This document shows, piece after piece, positions 46,263 through 57,684 of a DNA stretch of 64,000 bases (position 1 is the stretch's first letter; each line of letters begins with the position of its first letter). The translations under genes and the position numbers were made by a program. This stretch comes from Cordilura impudica. Taxonomy: Eukaryota; Arthropoda; Insecta; Diptera; Scathophagidae. The DNA is taken from the NCBI GenBank assembly GCA_963682025.1, contig OY821517.1, positions 94,113,946-94,177,945 on the forward strand, read 5' to 3'. The notes beneath the pieces are model-generated. The model saw only the letters and a list, made by a program, of their open reading frames with translations. It searched no databases and was not told where the DNA came from.

Positions 46263-47159
46263 AAAATATAAAAATATTATATTATATTACATTATATGCA
46301 TTGATTTTCTCCACTTTCAATAACTTTTATTTTTGAACTAATGAAAATTTATATTAAAAATTTCAAATCTTTTCAATGGCGATCTATTGTTTAATTAACA
46401 GTTTAGTTGGCTGAAAAGTAATGCTAAATTGATTGTCCTAATAAATGGCGTTTTCTTAACTGGCTCGTATTCAGTAACTATATGTTCTAAATGCCACGGC
46501 TCTTACGTGTTAGTGGACCACCATATTTTTTATGTTAGTATAATTATACTAAAAACATAAAAATGTAATCGGGATCGTAAGTCAAGCACACTTTGACTTC
46601 TATTTGATATGGAAAACAGCAGCCACATTTGAGTTAAGAGTGGGCTTTATAGTTACATATATACCACCGTTAACAGAAGTGTGCCAAAAAATCAAGTTTT
46701 TGTATATATACATATATATATATATGACAATTTGATAAATATTTATTTTAATATCACATGTTGTATATTTTTTGTATGTATTCTACAATCAGAAATAAAA
46801 GTTTTTTAATACAACATTTACCTTTTATAAATAAAACCGGATTTGATAGTTTTTTTCTACAATTACAATAAATAGCAACAAACGACAACTTTTTAATGAT
46901 GAAAAAAAAAATTAATAATATAAAAATTCTTTAAGCATTGCTAAGCAAGCCATGCAGAATGATGCAGTTTAACTGTTTTTCTATGAATAATAACAAACGA
47001 GACAGATACACGAACACAATCACTCAGTTTGTAACGATACTTTAGGCAATTATATGATAGGTTTAACAACTGAACTTTTTCTTTACACTAAGTCTAACAA
47101 TAACAATTACACCATATTCTTATTACTTTCGGGAAAATGCCAAAATACACATATTTACA
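46263..47159. other. AT-rich DNA without recognised genes
   Basis: A palindromic core AGTATAATTATACT with complementary flanks (TTTTTATGTT / AAAAACATAAAAA) occurs at about 46527-46565. A TA run lies at 46708-46722. Nothing coding was seen. Confidence 0.45.
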
Positions 47160-47335
47160 TGCCCTATAACACTCTGTGATCAGGCTATAATGAGTTTGTG
47201 CTGAAGTTTTCAACTTCTAATTACACTTTACCTGGAACCAGCTTTTGTTATACCAATCGATTTCCAATTATATTCTGAATCGCTTTAACGATGTCCCTCC
47301 GCACAGTGACTGAAAATCGTTTTTCAATGACCAAA
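47160..47335 (+). mobile_element. Helentron-like repeat, family A, diverged end
   Basis: TGCCCTATAACACTCTGTGA, then GGCTATAATGAGTTTGTGCT, TTATACCAATCGATTTCCAA and AACGATGTCCCTCCG follow the first 170 bases of family A at lower identity than neighbouring copies. Confidence 0.6.
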
Positions 47336-47461
47336 ATTGTGTAGATTTTGAATCGTAATTAGTATTTTTTTAGTGTATAGATATTAAGTTGAGTTTTAAT
47401 TACATTAAAATTGATTGGATACTTTTTAAGGAATTCTAGGTCAAAGTTCAACTTTTCATTT

Positions 47462-48247
47462 TTATACCCTATACCACTATGTGGTTTGGGTGTAATGACT
47501 TTGTGCTGCTGTTTGTAACAACCAAAAATATTTGACCTACACCCATCTTTAATTATACCGATCGAATCAGAATCACTATCTGATTCGATTTAACGAAGTC
47601 CGTCCGTCCGTCGTCCGTCCGTCTGTGTGTCCATGTAAAGCTTGTAATCAAACTGCAGGACGCAAATATGAATATATTTTGATGAAATTTGGTATTTAAT
47701 CTTTTCTCGGCCATGGAATGAACGCTATTGAAATTGGTGAGAATCGGTCCATGTTCAGACCTAGCCCCCATACAAATGACCCCTATAAAATCAACATATA
47801 TTGCCATAAGATCCAAATTATCATACAAATCCTAGTCAAATTGGGTTTGTGTGTATATATTATACCCATTAATGTGTAGTCCAAAAATGATCCCTATTGG
47901 ACAACTCTTAGTCATAGGCCCCATATAGAGCTGCCTCCCGATCTTCACTTAAATCTATCAAAAAACAAAAATATTGTACTGATTCTTCTCAAATTTTGTT
48001 TGTATATATTTTTGCAAAATACAAGAGACTTTACCAAACATGGTCAGGATCGGTCCATTTTTGGGACTAGTCCCCATATAGATATAACATCCGATATGAA
48101 CTTTTTCATATCTGCAGCCGAAAAAATTAATAAAATCCCACTCAAATGTGGTTTATGTTTATTTTCTATATCCAGTTAGTTGGGCCTGAGAGATAGGGTC
48201 TCCAAACGTATGGTATAGGGTATATAATATAATTTTCTTACTTGTTT
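47462..48247 (+). mobile_element. Helentron-like repeat, family A, near full length
   Basis: Starts TATACCCTATACCACTATGT, has a microsatellite at 47599-47625 (CCGTCCGTCCGTC interrupted), and ends GGTATAGGGTATATAATATA then ATTTTCTTACTTG. The 24-base palindrome present in other full copies has been replaced by a short AT stretch, so the terminal hairpin is gone although both flanks are preserved. Confidence 0.85.
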
Positions 48248-48719
48248 TTTTTTTTACTTTTAGCGTGAAATATGGGCTTTTTACTCTTTTTTATTAAGAA
48301 ATTTCATACTTGGATTTTAATTAATATTATAAGCATTTTTTGTAAATATGGGATTTTTTAATGTTTACATTTTTACACTCAAAGAAAAAAATCAAATCAA
48401 CTGGAAATTTTGGTATTGCTACTGAAAAATTAAAAATTGTTTGCTGTCATATTTGCAAATTTGTTTACACCCAAAGAATATTTACTCCTAAAAAACGTAA
48501 GTAATTTTATCAAAATGACTTGTTATTACTACAGAAAAATTTATAATTTTTTGCTGTCAAATTTGTTAATTTTAGTAAAATAAATCTGCTTAGCATAAGC
48601 GCAATGGTTCTGATTTTGATATGGAAATAAGGGTTTTTATTTTTTTTTTAATCTTCATTTGTAAACTGTTTTGTATCGGTCGGAGTTTGGTATACTTTTA
48701 AGAATCCCTTTTGTTCTGG

Positions 48720-48955
48720 ACTAGCTTAAACAACTTTTTCAATGATATCCACTTTTGTAAATTGCTTCTGTGAACGTAATTGATATATTTATACATCCAC
48801 TTTCATCATTAACATCTTTAAGTTTCTGCCTCTTAGATCTATCGCTGCAGTTGTCCAGTGATTTGTGTAGTCTTCCAGCCTTACTTTAATTTGCTGTTTC
48901 TGCAGCGGCGGTAAGTTGGACTTCTAACCAGTTTGCCCCTTTTTATACTGATTTG
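48720..48955 (-). pseudogene. Possible transposon protein fragment
   Basis: The minus strand reads KAGRLHKSLDNCSDRSKRQK followed by LKDVNDESGCINISITFTEA. A 'GRP-KSF-D-SDR-KRRK' segment occurs near the N-terminus of several repeated, uncharacterised arthropod transposon-like proteins. Only about 50 residues are readable, ending in a stop near 48741, so this is tentative. Confidence 0.3.
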
Positions 48956-49242
48956 ACGAAGTTAGATAATTACTCTTGTGTTTCGGTGCTACACGAATTT
49001 AAGTTAAATTTTATTGTAACATAACTAAAAACGTCTTCCTGGTTTTAGATTCTAAAATAATGTTCTGCCAGTTTTTTATGATTGAAGCTCTCCATATTTT
49101 TCTGAATATTTTTATTTGCGACTGTTATTGCTGAAATATATTATAGCAATTGAATTTGTATTCAAATGTCACTTTCTTATAAGCCTTCTTTTAAGCCATC
49201 ATATTATGGCATTAGTCATTACTAGGTGAAATAATATATTAA

Positions 49243-49510
49243 ACAAGTAAAAAACTATAGTCCAACTATTCGGATGCAGAAAATTAGCATAAACCAAATT
49301 TTAGTGGCATTGTTATTATTTGTTTTCCTTTGAATATAAAAAAATTTCATATCGGACGCTATATATAATGGGGACTAAGTCGAAAAATGTACCGCTCCTC
49401 ACCATATTTGGGAAGGTCACTTATTTTTTGCAAGAACATATACAAACCAAATTTGAGAAAAATCGGGAAGCAGCTTTATATGGGGGCTATGACTAAGAAT
49501 TGTTTTTTGT
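49243..49510 (-). mobile_element. Helentron-like repeat, family A, internally deleted
   Basis: ACAAGTAAAAAACTATAGTC starts the hairpin end (palindrome eroded to AGTCCAACTATTCGG). The body jumps from AATTTGAGAAAAATC directly to GGGAAGCAGCTTTATATGGG, skipping about 50 bases, and stops at CTATGACTAAGAATTG. Confidence 0.75.
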
Positions 49511-49730
49511 TGATTCTTTTCAAGTTTTTGTTTGATTTTGATTTCTGCTGTTAGTAATATACTTAGTTTACACATATATACATTTTTATATCTGTGGTCA
49601 CAAGCGATAGCCGCCCAAGTCGACTTAAGGACGATTATAGTTATGTATGCCATCATATTCTATTAAGAAAACATTATATTTTCGTGAGATCCTCATTTCT
49701 CTAAAACTCTTTTTTAAAAAGTCATTAATA

Positions 49731-50536
49731 ACAAGTAAGAAAATTATAGTCGGTCTAGACCGACTATACGATACCCTATACCATGCGTTTAGAGACCCTA
49801 TCTCTCAGGCCCAACTAACTGGACATAGAAAATAAGCATAAACCACATTTGAGTGGGATTTTTATTAATTTTTTCGGCTGCAGATATGAAAAAGTTCATA
49901 TCGGATGCTATATCTATATGGGGACTAGGCCCAAAAACGGACCGATCCTGACCATGTTTGGTAAAGTCTCTTGTATTTTGCAAAAATATATACAAACAAA
50001 ATTTGAGAAGAATCAGTGCAATATTTTTGTTTTTTGATAGATTTAAGTGAAGATCGGGAAGCAGCTCTATATGGGGCCTATGACTAAGAGTTGTCCAATA
50101 GGGATCATTTTTGGACTGCTGATAAATAGATGTAATATGTACATACAAACCCAATTTGACTAAGATTTGTATAATAATTTGGATCTTATGGCAATTTGTG
50201 TTGATTTCATAGGGGTCATTTGTATGGGGGCTAGGTCTGAACATGGACCGATTATCACCAATTTCAACAGCGTTCATCCCATGGCCGATGAAAGATCACA
50301 TACCAAATTTCATCAAAATATATTCATATTTGCGACCTGCAGTTTGATTACAAGCTTTACATGGACACACAAACGGACGGACGGACGGACGGACGGACAT
50401 CGTTAAATCGAATCAGATAGTGATTCTAATTCGATCGGTATAATTAAAGATGGGTGTAGGTCAAATATTTTTGGTTGTTACAAACAGCAGCACAAAGTCA
50501 TTATAACCAAACCACATAGTGTTATAGGGTATAAAA
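49731..50536 (-). mobile_element. Helentron-like repeat, family A, full-length
   Basis: Starts with ACAAGTAAGAAAAT, the perfect 24-base palindrome at 49745-49768, CGATACCCTATACC, and ends CATAGTGTTATAGGGTATAA. The microsatellite is the cleanest in the window, (GGAC)n at 50374-50398. Inserted in the first tandem unit, whose ATTAATGAAAACATACTG continues across the site. The 159-residue minus-strand frame at 49798-50277 is an open stretch of the repeat with no domain, not a gene. Confidence 0.9.
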
Positions 50537-50874
50537 TCATACTGATGTAAGTTGTAAGGAAGTCCCATAACATATGTATAAAAAATTGTTTTTCTCGAAA
50601 GCATGATTTTTGACTAAGGCGGTTAATGCTTGTGGCCACCGATGTGATGTGCAAAGCAAAATATATTTCCCTTATGTATATTTTTGTGGTCACAAGCGAT
50701 AACCACCTAATTCGACTTAAGAACGATTTGAGTTGGGTATGCTATCATATTCTACTAAGAACGCTTTATATTTACGTGAAATCCCCAACTCTCTAACACG
50801 ATTTAATAAAAAGTTATTGATGAAAACATACTGACCTAAGACGTAATGAAGCCCCATTACATTTATATAAAAAG

Positions 50875-51744
50875 CAGAGTTCAGAAAAAAACACACACTG
50901 AATAAAAAACTCGTACATATATGTAAACAAACATAACTTAGACCAACACACACATATTTTTATTTTCATACCAATTATGTTTGTTTTGAAATTTTCTTCG
51001 GTGCCCAACACAACCATGACTGTGTTCGTTTTAATATTTCGTTATTTACACGAACATTTTTGTATCACATACTTTTTGTTTCAATCACACATAAAGCACA
51101 CATTTTTGAGTGTTGCTTTATTTGAAGTTCATGTTCTGGTAAGTGTACTGAAAAAAAACACAGAACATATAAAATAAACAGGTTCGAGTTCAGTTATATT
51201 TTAAGTCGTGTTGTGGCTCGTGTAGTAAGAAAAAACACAACATGTACAATAAACAGGTTCGAGTTCAGTTGTATTTTAAGTCGTGTTGTGGCTCGTGTAG
51301 TGAGAAAAAACACAACATGTACAATAAACAGGTTCGAGTTCAGTTATATTTTAAACACGACTTAAAATATAACTGAACTCGAACCTGTTTATTGTACATG
51401 TTGTGTTTTTTCTTACTACACGAGCCACAACACGACTTAAAATATAACTGAACTCGAACCTGTTTATTGTACATGTTCTGTGTTTTTTTCATTACACGTA
51501 CCAGAACATGAACTTCAAATAAAGCAACACTCAAAAATGTGTGCTTTATGTGTGATTGAAAAAAAAGTATGTGATACAAAGATGTTCGTGTAAATAACGA
51601 AATATTAAACCGAACACAGTCATGGTTGTGTTGGGCACCGTAGAAAATTTAGAAACGCACATAATTGATATGAAAATAAAGATATGTGTTGGCTGCTTTT
51701 GAACAGAACATTGTGTGTTTCGTGTGTGTATTTTCTGAACCTTG
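50875..51744. mobile_element. hAT-like foldback element with long inverted arms
   Basis: 870 bases that fold on themselves around 51352. Ends are CAGAGTTCAGAAAA and the complement of CAAGGTTCAGAAAA. It is flanked by a perfect eight-base duplication, ATAAAAAG, at 50867-50874 and 51745-51752. Eight-base duplications and CAG-type ends point to hAT transposition. Each arm contains tandem copies (three left, two right) of a unit of about 75-85 bases with AACAGGTTCGAGTTCAGTTA, AAGTCGTGTTGTGGCTCGTG and AAACACAACATGTACAATAA. There is no transposase; frames such as 51340-51579 are the arms read through. It would need a hAT transposase from elsewhere. Confidence 0.85.
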
Positions 51745-52005
51745 ATAAAAAGTCATTTTTCTCGAAAGCATGGTATTTGACGCTTTGGGTTATCTTTGCT
51801 ATCATATTGTACTAAAAACGCTTTATATTTACATGAAATCCCCATTTCTCTAACAGTGCTTATTAATAAGTTATTAATGAAAACATTCTGACCTAAGTCG
51901 TAATGAAGCCCCATTATATATATAAATAAAAAGTTATTTTTCTCAAAAGCATGATTTTCGACTTAGACGGTTAATGCTTGTGACCACAGATATATGCAGA
52001 GCCCT

Positions 52006-53129
52006 TGAATAAAATTTTCACAAATTTGGTTCGGATATTATTTTGAGAATTATTAGTGACTTTCGACCAAGTCTCCATATAAAACTAGTATCTGATATAA
52101 ACATTTCCGTAGTGCAGGCTGCATATTCCTAAAAATTTTACCACTCAAATTTTATTAATTACAAAATTCTTCGTATAGTTGAACCTAATTCTTATTAATC
52201 AAAGTCATATTATAAAGTATAGATTTCATACAACATATACTTTAAATTTTTTACCTGTTTACTATAGCTCTATAGTTTTTCACTGTTTTTTGATTTGTTC
52301 ATTTCGTACTATTTTTTGGTATCCAATATATAAAACTTAACGAGACATGTACAAATCAATAGAATCACCCGATTTCTGATCCTAAGAATTGAACTGAATC
52401 CTTAGTTTTTGGATTTATCATGTTTGATTCATACAAAATAAGCATTTCGTTTAGTTCTTATTTCTTGCTAATATTTCTTCAGGGAAGTTGTTCGGAAAGT
52501 TCAAGCTAAATCTGAATGTTATCTTCTTCTAGAATAATAAATAAAATATCAAAGACATAAATTATGTACTTAGATATTTGTTTTTGGTTTTAAAAGATCA
52601 ATATTTCTTAACACTAAATTAAGCTAACCTGTTTATTACATTGTGGAACATTTTCGGAGTCATTGTCTGGGGGGCTGAGAAACTTCAAGTCAGGGTGAAA
52701 GTCATAGGCCAGTATGGTAAAACATCCAAAGGCCAAATGTTTTAATGATTATTTATATTTTTTCCATATCTTGATGTTTGTTGGCTTATTTTTTCAGCTA
52801 TAACTCAAAAATCACTGATGACAACTCATTTCGTTCCAACTGACCTACATTTTTTGCAAAAATCAAAATATTATTAATAAGATTTATCAGAATCCTTTCA
52901 CATATATCTATTATTTTGATATATTATTTTTATAAATTCAAGATCCTTTAAAATTTGATTTTTGACCTTAAAGAACGCCAGTTTTGTATTTTTATAGTTT
53001 TACTTTAAGTTACAGGATTAAAGACTCTAAACTGATATATGAAAGCACAAAAAAATAGAGCCTGTATATTACATAACGACTCTCTCACCAAATGATGAAA
53101 AATATACACAAAATATTTGTCATTTTTAT
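52006..53129. other. AT-rich DNA, possible family A trace at the left
   Basis: GACTTTCGACCAAGTCTCCA followed by TATAAAACTAGTATCTGATA at 52060-52100 resembles the family A body. Nothing coding was recognised in the remainder. Confidence 0.4.
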
Positions 53130-53204
53130 AACAGACGGTATATGTATATGTATATGTAACAGTATGCCATTCCGTTGGTAGAACTCCATAAATTATATAT
53201 GTAT

Positions 53205-55969
53205 ATGGGGGGTTTCATGTCAAGTGCACCAACTTTTGAAACCGATGTCTTCCGATCAGGATGAAATTTGCACCAAGGTTAGTCCTATTGGATAGTAATT
53301 TAGACACAATTTTTCAATTAGATCGGTCCAGATCTCTCTGAGTTAGAGGGGATCAAAATTTGACATTTTGGCCAAACAGGTGTTTTTTCTCATCGATGTA
53401 ACTTATTACCTATTGTTCTTAGAAAATTTTCTCCCAAATAATTTAGATAGCTATTTCCTCGATATTTCGGAAAAAAATACTTAAAGAAAAAAATTTAGAC
53501 TTTTTTTTCTAATTAAAGCATTTTTTCCTTTTTTTTCAAAAAGGGCATTTTTTTTTTTCATAAGAAAGCTTTGCATTTTTCCTTTAAGAGTTTTTTGGTC
53601 GCTTAGTGGGATGGGAGTGGGATATCTATCAAAATAAATGTTTTGTAACTCAAGACGACGGTTTTTCAATTTTTTACAAATGCACTATTTTGAATTTTTT
53701 CCTATTTGTGTCTAAAACCTTACAAAAAAAACTTATACTGAGAAACTAGATAAATTAACCTTTCCGAAGGTATGTAACATACTTTCATAACATAACAGAA
53801 GAGAATGGTTATCTGTAACCTGAAAGAGTTATTTGCAACATTTCAATCTGAACACGAGGATGTTAGAATTGGCTTCACGAAATTAACCCAAATGAGGCCA
53901 AAACATTGCGTTTGGCAGAAAGCAGCGGAACTCACACAGTATGCGTTTGCATACTGTATTAAACAGATGACATGTATTAACAGATGATTCGGCAGAAGAT
54001 TTACACGATTACCGCGATTGCCTTAAATTGACTATGTGTCCTAATGCAACAACTTCTTGCCACTTAGGTGAATGTACCAATTGTCCGAAAACCACATTCA
54101 TCAAAGAAAATTTAATCAACTTTTTAGATCGAGAATATATAGAGGAGGTCAAATTTGATTCTTGGATTCAGACTGACAGATGCACATTGAAAACAATCAT
54201 TTTAAATGTGGATGATTTTGTGGAAGAAATGTTTACAGGATTGCTAAACTTGAGAAACCATGACTTTTTAGTCAAAGAGCAATGGTCATTCTTCCAGGAT
54301 TTGAAGATACATTTGAAGGCTGGTAAATTCGTTATTTCATATGATTTCGCAGAAAACTATACATATGTTCTTCAGGATGCCATACAAGCATTCCACTATA
54401 TTCACAGTAGTTATTTACTACATGAAAGATGAAAAACTGGAGCACAAAAGTATGGCAATCATATCCGACGATTTAAAACATGATACCGTTGCAGTTTATG
54501 AGTACCAGAAGAGAATACTAAAATTTCCAAAATCTAAATTTACAGTAAAGAAGGTATACTACGTTTCGGACGGAGCTCGTCAACATTTTAAAACAAAAGT
54601 AACTTGGCAAATCTTATGGCCCATGACAAAGATTTTGGAATGCCAGCTGAGTGGTATTTTCATCCTACTGCTCATGGTAAAGGAGCATGTGATGGTATTG
54701 GAGCAAACCTTAAAAGAAATGCAGCGAAGTATAGCCTCCAGTGCTCTCATCAAGATCGCATCTTAGATGCGACTGCTTTATTCCAATGGCCAAAGAGTTA
54801 TTGTAAAGAAACTAAAATAGTTTTTAGTAGCAAAGAGGATCATCAGGAAACATCGAAAACACTGAAGAGCAGATTCGATGCTGCGTAACAATCGATGGCA
54901 CCGCTCAATACCATGCTTTTATACCGCTTGTCGATGGAAGACTCAAATTGAAAAAGTTTTCTGCCTCTATTCAATGCGATTTCTTTCCAAAGACAACAAA
55001 TAAACCAGCAGCGAAATCAACAGCTGAACCTAGTAATGCCAAGAAAGGATTGACAAAAAACGCAGAAAATAAAGGCGACAAAAAAGCTGGATGAAAGACT
55101 GGGAATTTAAAAATTTACAAGACTTAAATACTTCATCAGCTACAATAAATTAAGTATAAAAATAGTTATGATATAAACGGATCTAATGCAATTAAGATTA
55201 AATTTTAATAAACTATTTATCTTTTTATTTTTAATATTATTATTATTATACATTAATTTAATTATTATTAAAAATAAATAAAAAATAATAATTTTTCAAC
55301 ATTTCTATAGAAAAAAAGCGATTCTTTTCCTGAGGTTAACATATTCTGGGTATTACAGTATCGAGGGTATAAAATTTTAGTTAGGTATTTTATATACCTT
55401 AGGAAAGTTCAGTTTGTCTAGTTTCTCAGTATACGTTTTATTTGTATGGTTTTAGACACAAATAGGAAAAAATTCAAAATAGTGCATTTGTGAAAAATTG
55501 AAAAACCGTTGCCTTGAGTTACAAAACATTTATTTTGATGGATATTCCACCCCCATCCCACTATGCGACCAAAAAGCTCTTAAAGGAAAAATCCTAAGCT
55601 TTCTTATGAAGAAAAAAAATGCCCTTTTTGAAAAAAAGGCAAAAAATGTTTTAATTTAGCAAAAAAAAAGTCTAAAAATTTTTTTTTTTAAAGTATTTTT
55701 TTCCGAAATATTGAAGAAATAGCTATGTAAACTCTTTGGGAGAAAATTTTCTAAGAACAATAGGTAATAAGTTACATGGATGAGAAAAAACACCTGTTTG
55801 GCCAAAATGTCAAATTTTGATCCCCTCTAACTCAGAGAGATCTGGACCGATCTTGTTGAAAAATTGTGTCTAAACTACTATCCAATAGGGCTAACCTTGG
55901 TGCAAATTTCATTCCGATCGGAAGACATCGGTTTCAAAAGTTGGTGCACTTGACATGAAATCCCCCATA
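53205..55969 (+). mobile_element. DNA transposon with ~570-base terminal inverted repeats
   Basis: The outer ends are ATGGGGGGTTTCATGTCAAG and the complement ATGGGGGATTTCATGTCAAG. The inverted repeats run inward at high identity to about 53772 and 55394, sharing CTCTCTGAGTTAGAGGGGAT, CAAACAGGTGTTTTTTCTCA, GGACAAATA-type oligo-A stretches and ACTGAGAAACTAGA. Between them lies one decayed gene (53805-55092). The target duplication could not be fixed because both ends fall in TAT-rich sequence. Terminal repeats this long with a single protein suggest a cut-and-paste transposon. I cannot assign the superfamily with confidence. Confidence 0.8.
53805..55092 (+). pseudogene. Putative DDE-type protein of the long-TIR transposon, inactivated
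   Basis: Reads VICNLKELFATFQSEHEDVR, GFTKLTQMRPKHCVW, then from 54028 MTMCPNATTSCHLGECTNCP (four cysteines, like a zinc-binding cluster), FDSWIQTDRCTLKTI, KAGKFVISYDFAENYTYVLQ, YVSDGARQHFKTKV, FGMPAEWYFHPTAHGKGACD and IGANLKRNAAKYSLQ. I recall this order from a multi-copy unnamed protein family in arthropods and Hydra. The YDFAENY, SDGA and GKGACD blocks are spaced like acidic residues of an RNase H-fold nuclease, which is inference. Frameshifts near 54340 and 54600 and stops after 53985, 54432 and 54888 inactivate it. The family's usual N-terminal region is missing. Its position between long inverted repeats is the main evidence that it is the element's transposase. Confidence 0.65.
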
Positions 55970-56100
55970 TTCTTAATGCTTATAACAACTCGAGTAGATA
56001 TAGAAATACTCGTGTGTCCGTATGTTCGTATATCTGTCTACCCTTCTGTCCGTATGCCCGGCTGGCTGTCTGTCTGTTTACCTGTCGTTTGTAAAAATTG

Positions 56101-57671
56101 ATTTAAAAAAATCAAATTTTTTCCCTTAAGGCTGTTCCCGAAAGCATTATCCGATTTGTCTCAACATCTTTTCATACACATGACTGTCATCTTAGTACAC
56201 AGGTACTTTCGAGGTTTAGTAAAATTTAGATTTTTTGGTTCAAAAATTTTTATGCTATCCTGTATTCGATTAAGACGAGGGCGTAATTCGCCAATCTTTG
56301 TTTTCGTATTTGTTGAAATATAGCCAAAAATCAGATTTGATTTTGGAAGTTCATATTAGTATTGTCATTTTAAAGCTAACTAAAAAAAGCGAAACCTAGT
56401 AATTTGGTATAGTATTTGGAATAAACCCGTAATAAGCGAAGAGCTTTGTGATTTCAAATTACTCTTTATCGGTAAATCATTTGTCAGGAGAAACTTCGAA
56501 AAACTTTGCCTATAATTCATAAGTTATCCTCACTTTAATTTAAAAGAGTTTAAAATATTTTTTATTTTGATCTAAAAAAAATCAAAACAGTTTTCTGCAA
56601 AACTCTTAAAAATCTAATTTTTCAATTAGTAGCGCCTCAAAATGCTAAATACTCCAATGTGCATAAACTAATTTGTTGGTTGAGCTATTAGCTGAAATGA
56701 GCAATAATAATAAAAACCAAATCAAAAAATATATTAGTAAATAGTGTACGAAGTAAAAAAAAATCAGTTCTTTGTAAGATACCCGATTAGACGTGTTTTT
56801 TTTTTCTTTATTATTTACAGTTTAATAATAAACAAGAAAACTATTTGAAATATTCAGTGAATTACATCAGCTGTAAGCAGTGATCAAATAAATGTGCAAT
56901 GGTCTGATGTTAAGTTTGTTTTGGTGCTAAGCGGGTGTGTCTATTGTAATGCTTCAAAACTACTCATATGCCAAAGATTGCTTGTAAAGCTGAAGAAAGT
57001 TGTTTTTTATTTATATTATCGCGATAGAGTTTTGTTTAATTCCAGGCTATAATAAACTATACATACCGATATATATATACATATATATAAATAATTTGTA
57101 TTTTATTAGTAGTCAAGCTATTTATTGTAACAAAGTGGGAGTTAATTAAACATAACTACTTATTGTGTGTTTATGATTAAAGTTTGTGTTTGAAGTCTTT
57201 TGTTTTGTTGAGTTATTTTTTCTTACTGCTGTGGTCAATTACAGTTTACCAGATATATTGAGGTGTTGGTGTGTTATGTAGAGTAGAAAAATATTGTGAT
57301 ATAATATACGGTATGTTGGGTATGTCAGGTAATTGTTTTTTTTTTTTTTTTATTTACATTGCTCTGTACGACAATGTCGAAAAACTTATATTTATTGCCA
57401 TTAAATTAAATGGCAATGTACGAGTATGACTAATACACAGATCTGAGACTTTCATAGAAATGAATATTTGTATTCAATAGCCCAAATTAAATTTGCCGCA
57501 TATTTTGCTCTTAAGTTCAATTTTGTTGCATATTGCCGCGGTAAGCATTGCACATTTTTATATATTTTAAAAATTTTACAAATATGGTTTATTTCATACT
57601 TACAAAATATAAAAACTATAATTAATAAGAAAATTATTTAAAAATGTATATAAACCTAATTAAACAGATTC
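56101..57671. other. AT-rich DNA without recognised genes
   Basis: 56101-56700 has text resembling the interior of family B-type repeats (CCCGAAAGCATTATCCGATT, TCATACACATGACTGTCATC) but without a second copy here to confirm it. A TA run lies at 57068-57090. No coding similarity. Confidence 0.4.
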
Positions 57672-57684
57672 TTCAATGGCCTGA

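Larger units (their letters stand above)
49545..52005. repeat. Tandem ~300-base repeat, three units, invaded by two elements
   Basis: A unit containing GTGGTCACAAGCGATAACC, GACTTAAGAACGAT, GCTATCATATTCTACTAAGA, GAAATCCCCATTTCTCTAAC, ATTAATGAAAACAT, CTGACCTAAGTCGTAATGAA and TTTTTCTCGAAAGCATGATT recurs from about 49575, 50685 and 51770. The first unit is split by the family A copy at 49731-50536 and the second by the foldback element at 50875-51744. With these removed the units follow one another. Unit function and full boundaries are unknown. Confidence 0.75.
53130..56100 (+). mobile_element. Helentron-like repeat, family B, split by a long-TIR transposon
   Basis: Left part: ACGGTATATG...CAGTATGCCATTCCGTTGGT and CATAAATTATATAT up to 53204. 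Right part from 55970: ATTCTTAATGCTTATAACAA, then a GTCCGTATG/CTGTCTGTCTG microsatellite to about 56090. In the intact fragment at 22850-22910 the words AAATTATATATATTC and CTTATAACAACTCC are adjacent, so the transposon at 53205-55969 interrupts this copy. Confidence 0.6.

Noticed and set aside
49798..50277. 159-residue minus-strand open frame
   Set aside because: Lies wholly within a family A repeat. The same stretch in other copies (34.9 kb, 63 kb) has stops or shifts, so it is not maintained as protein.
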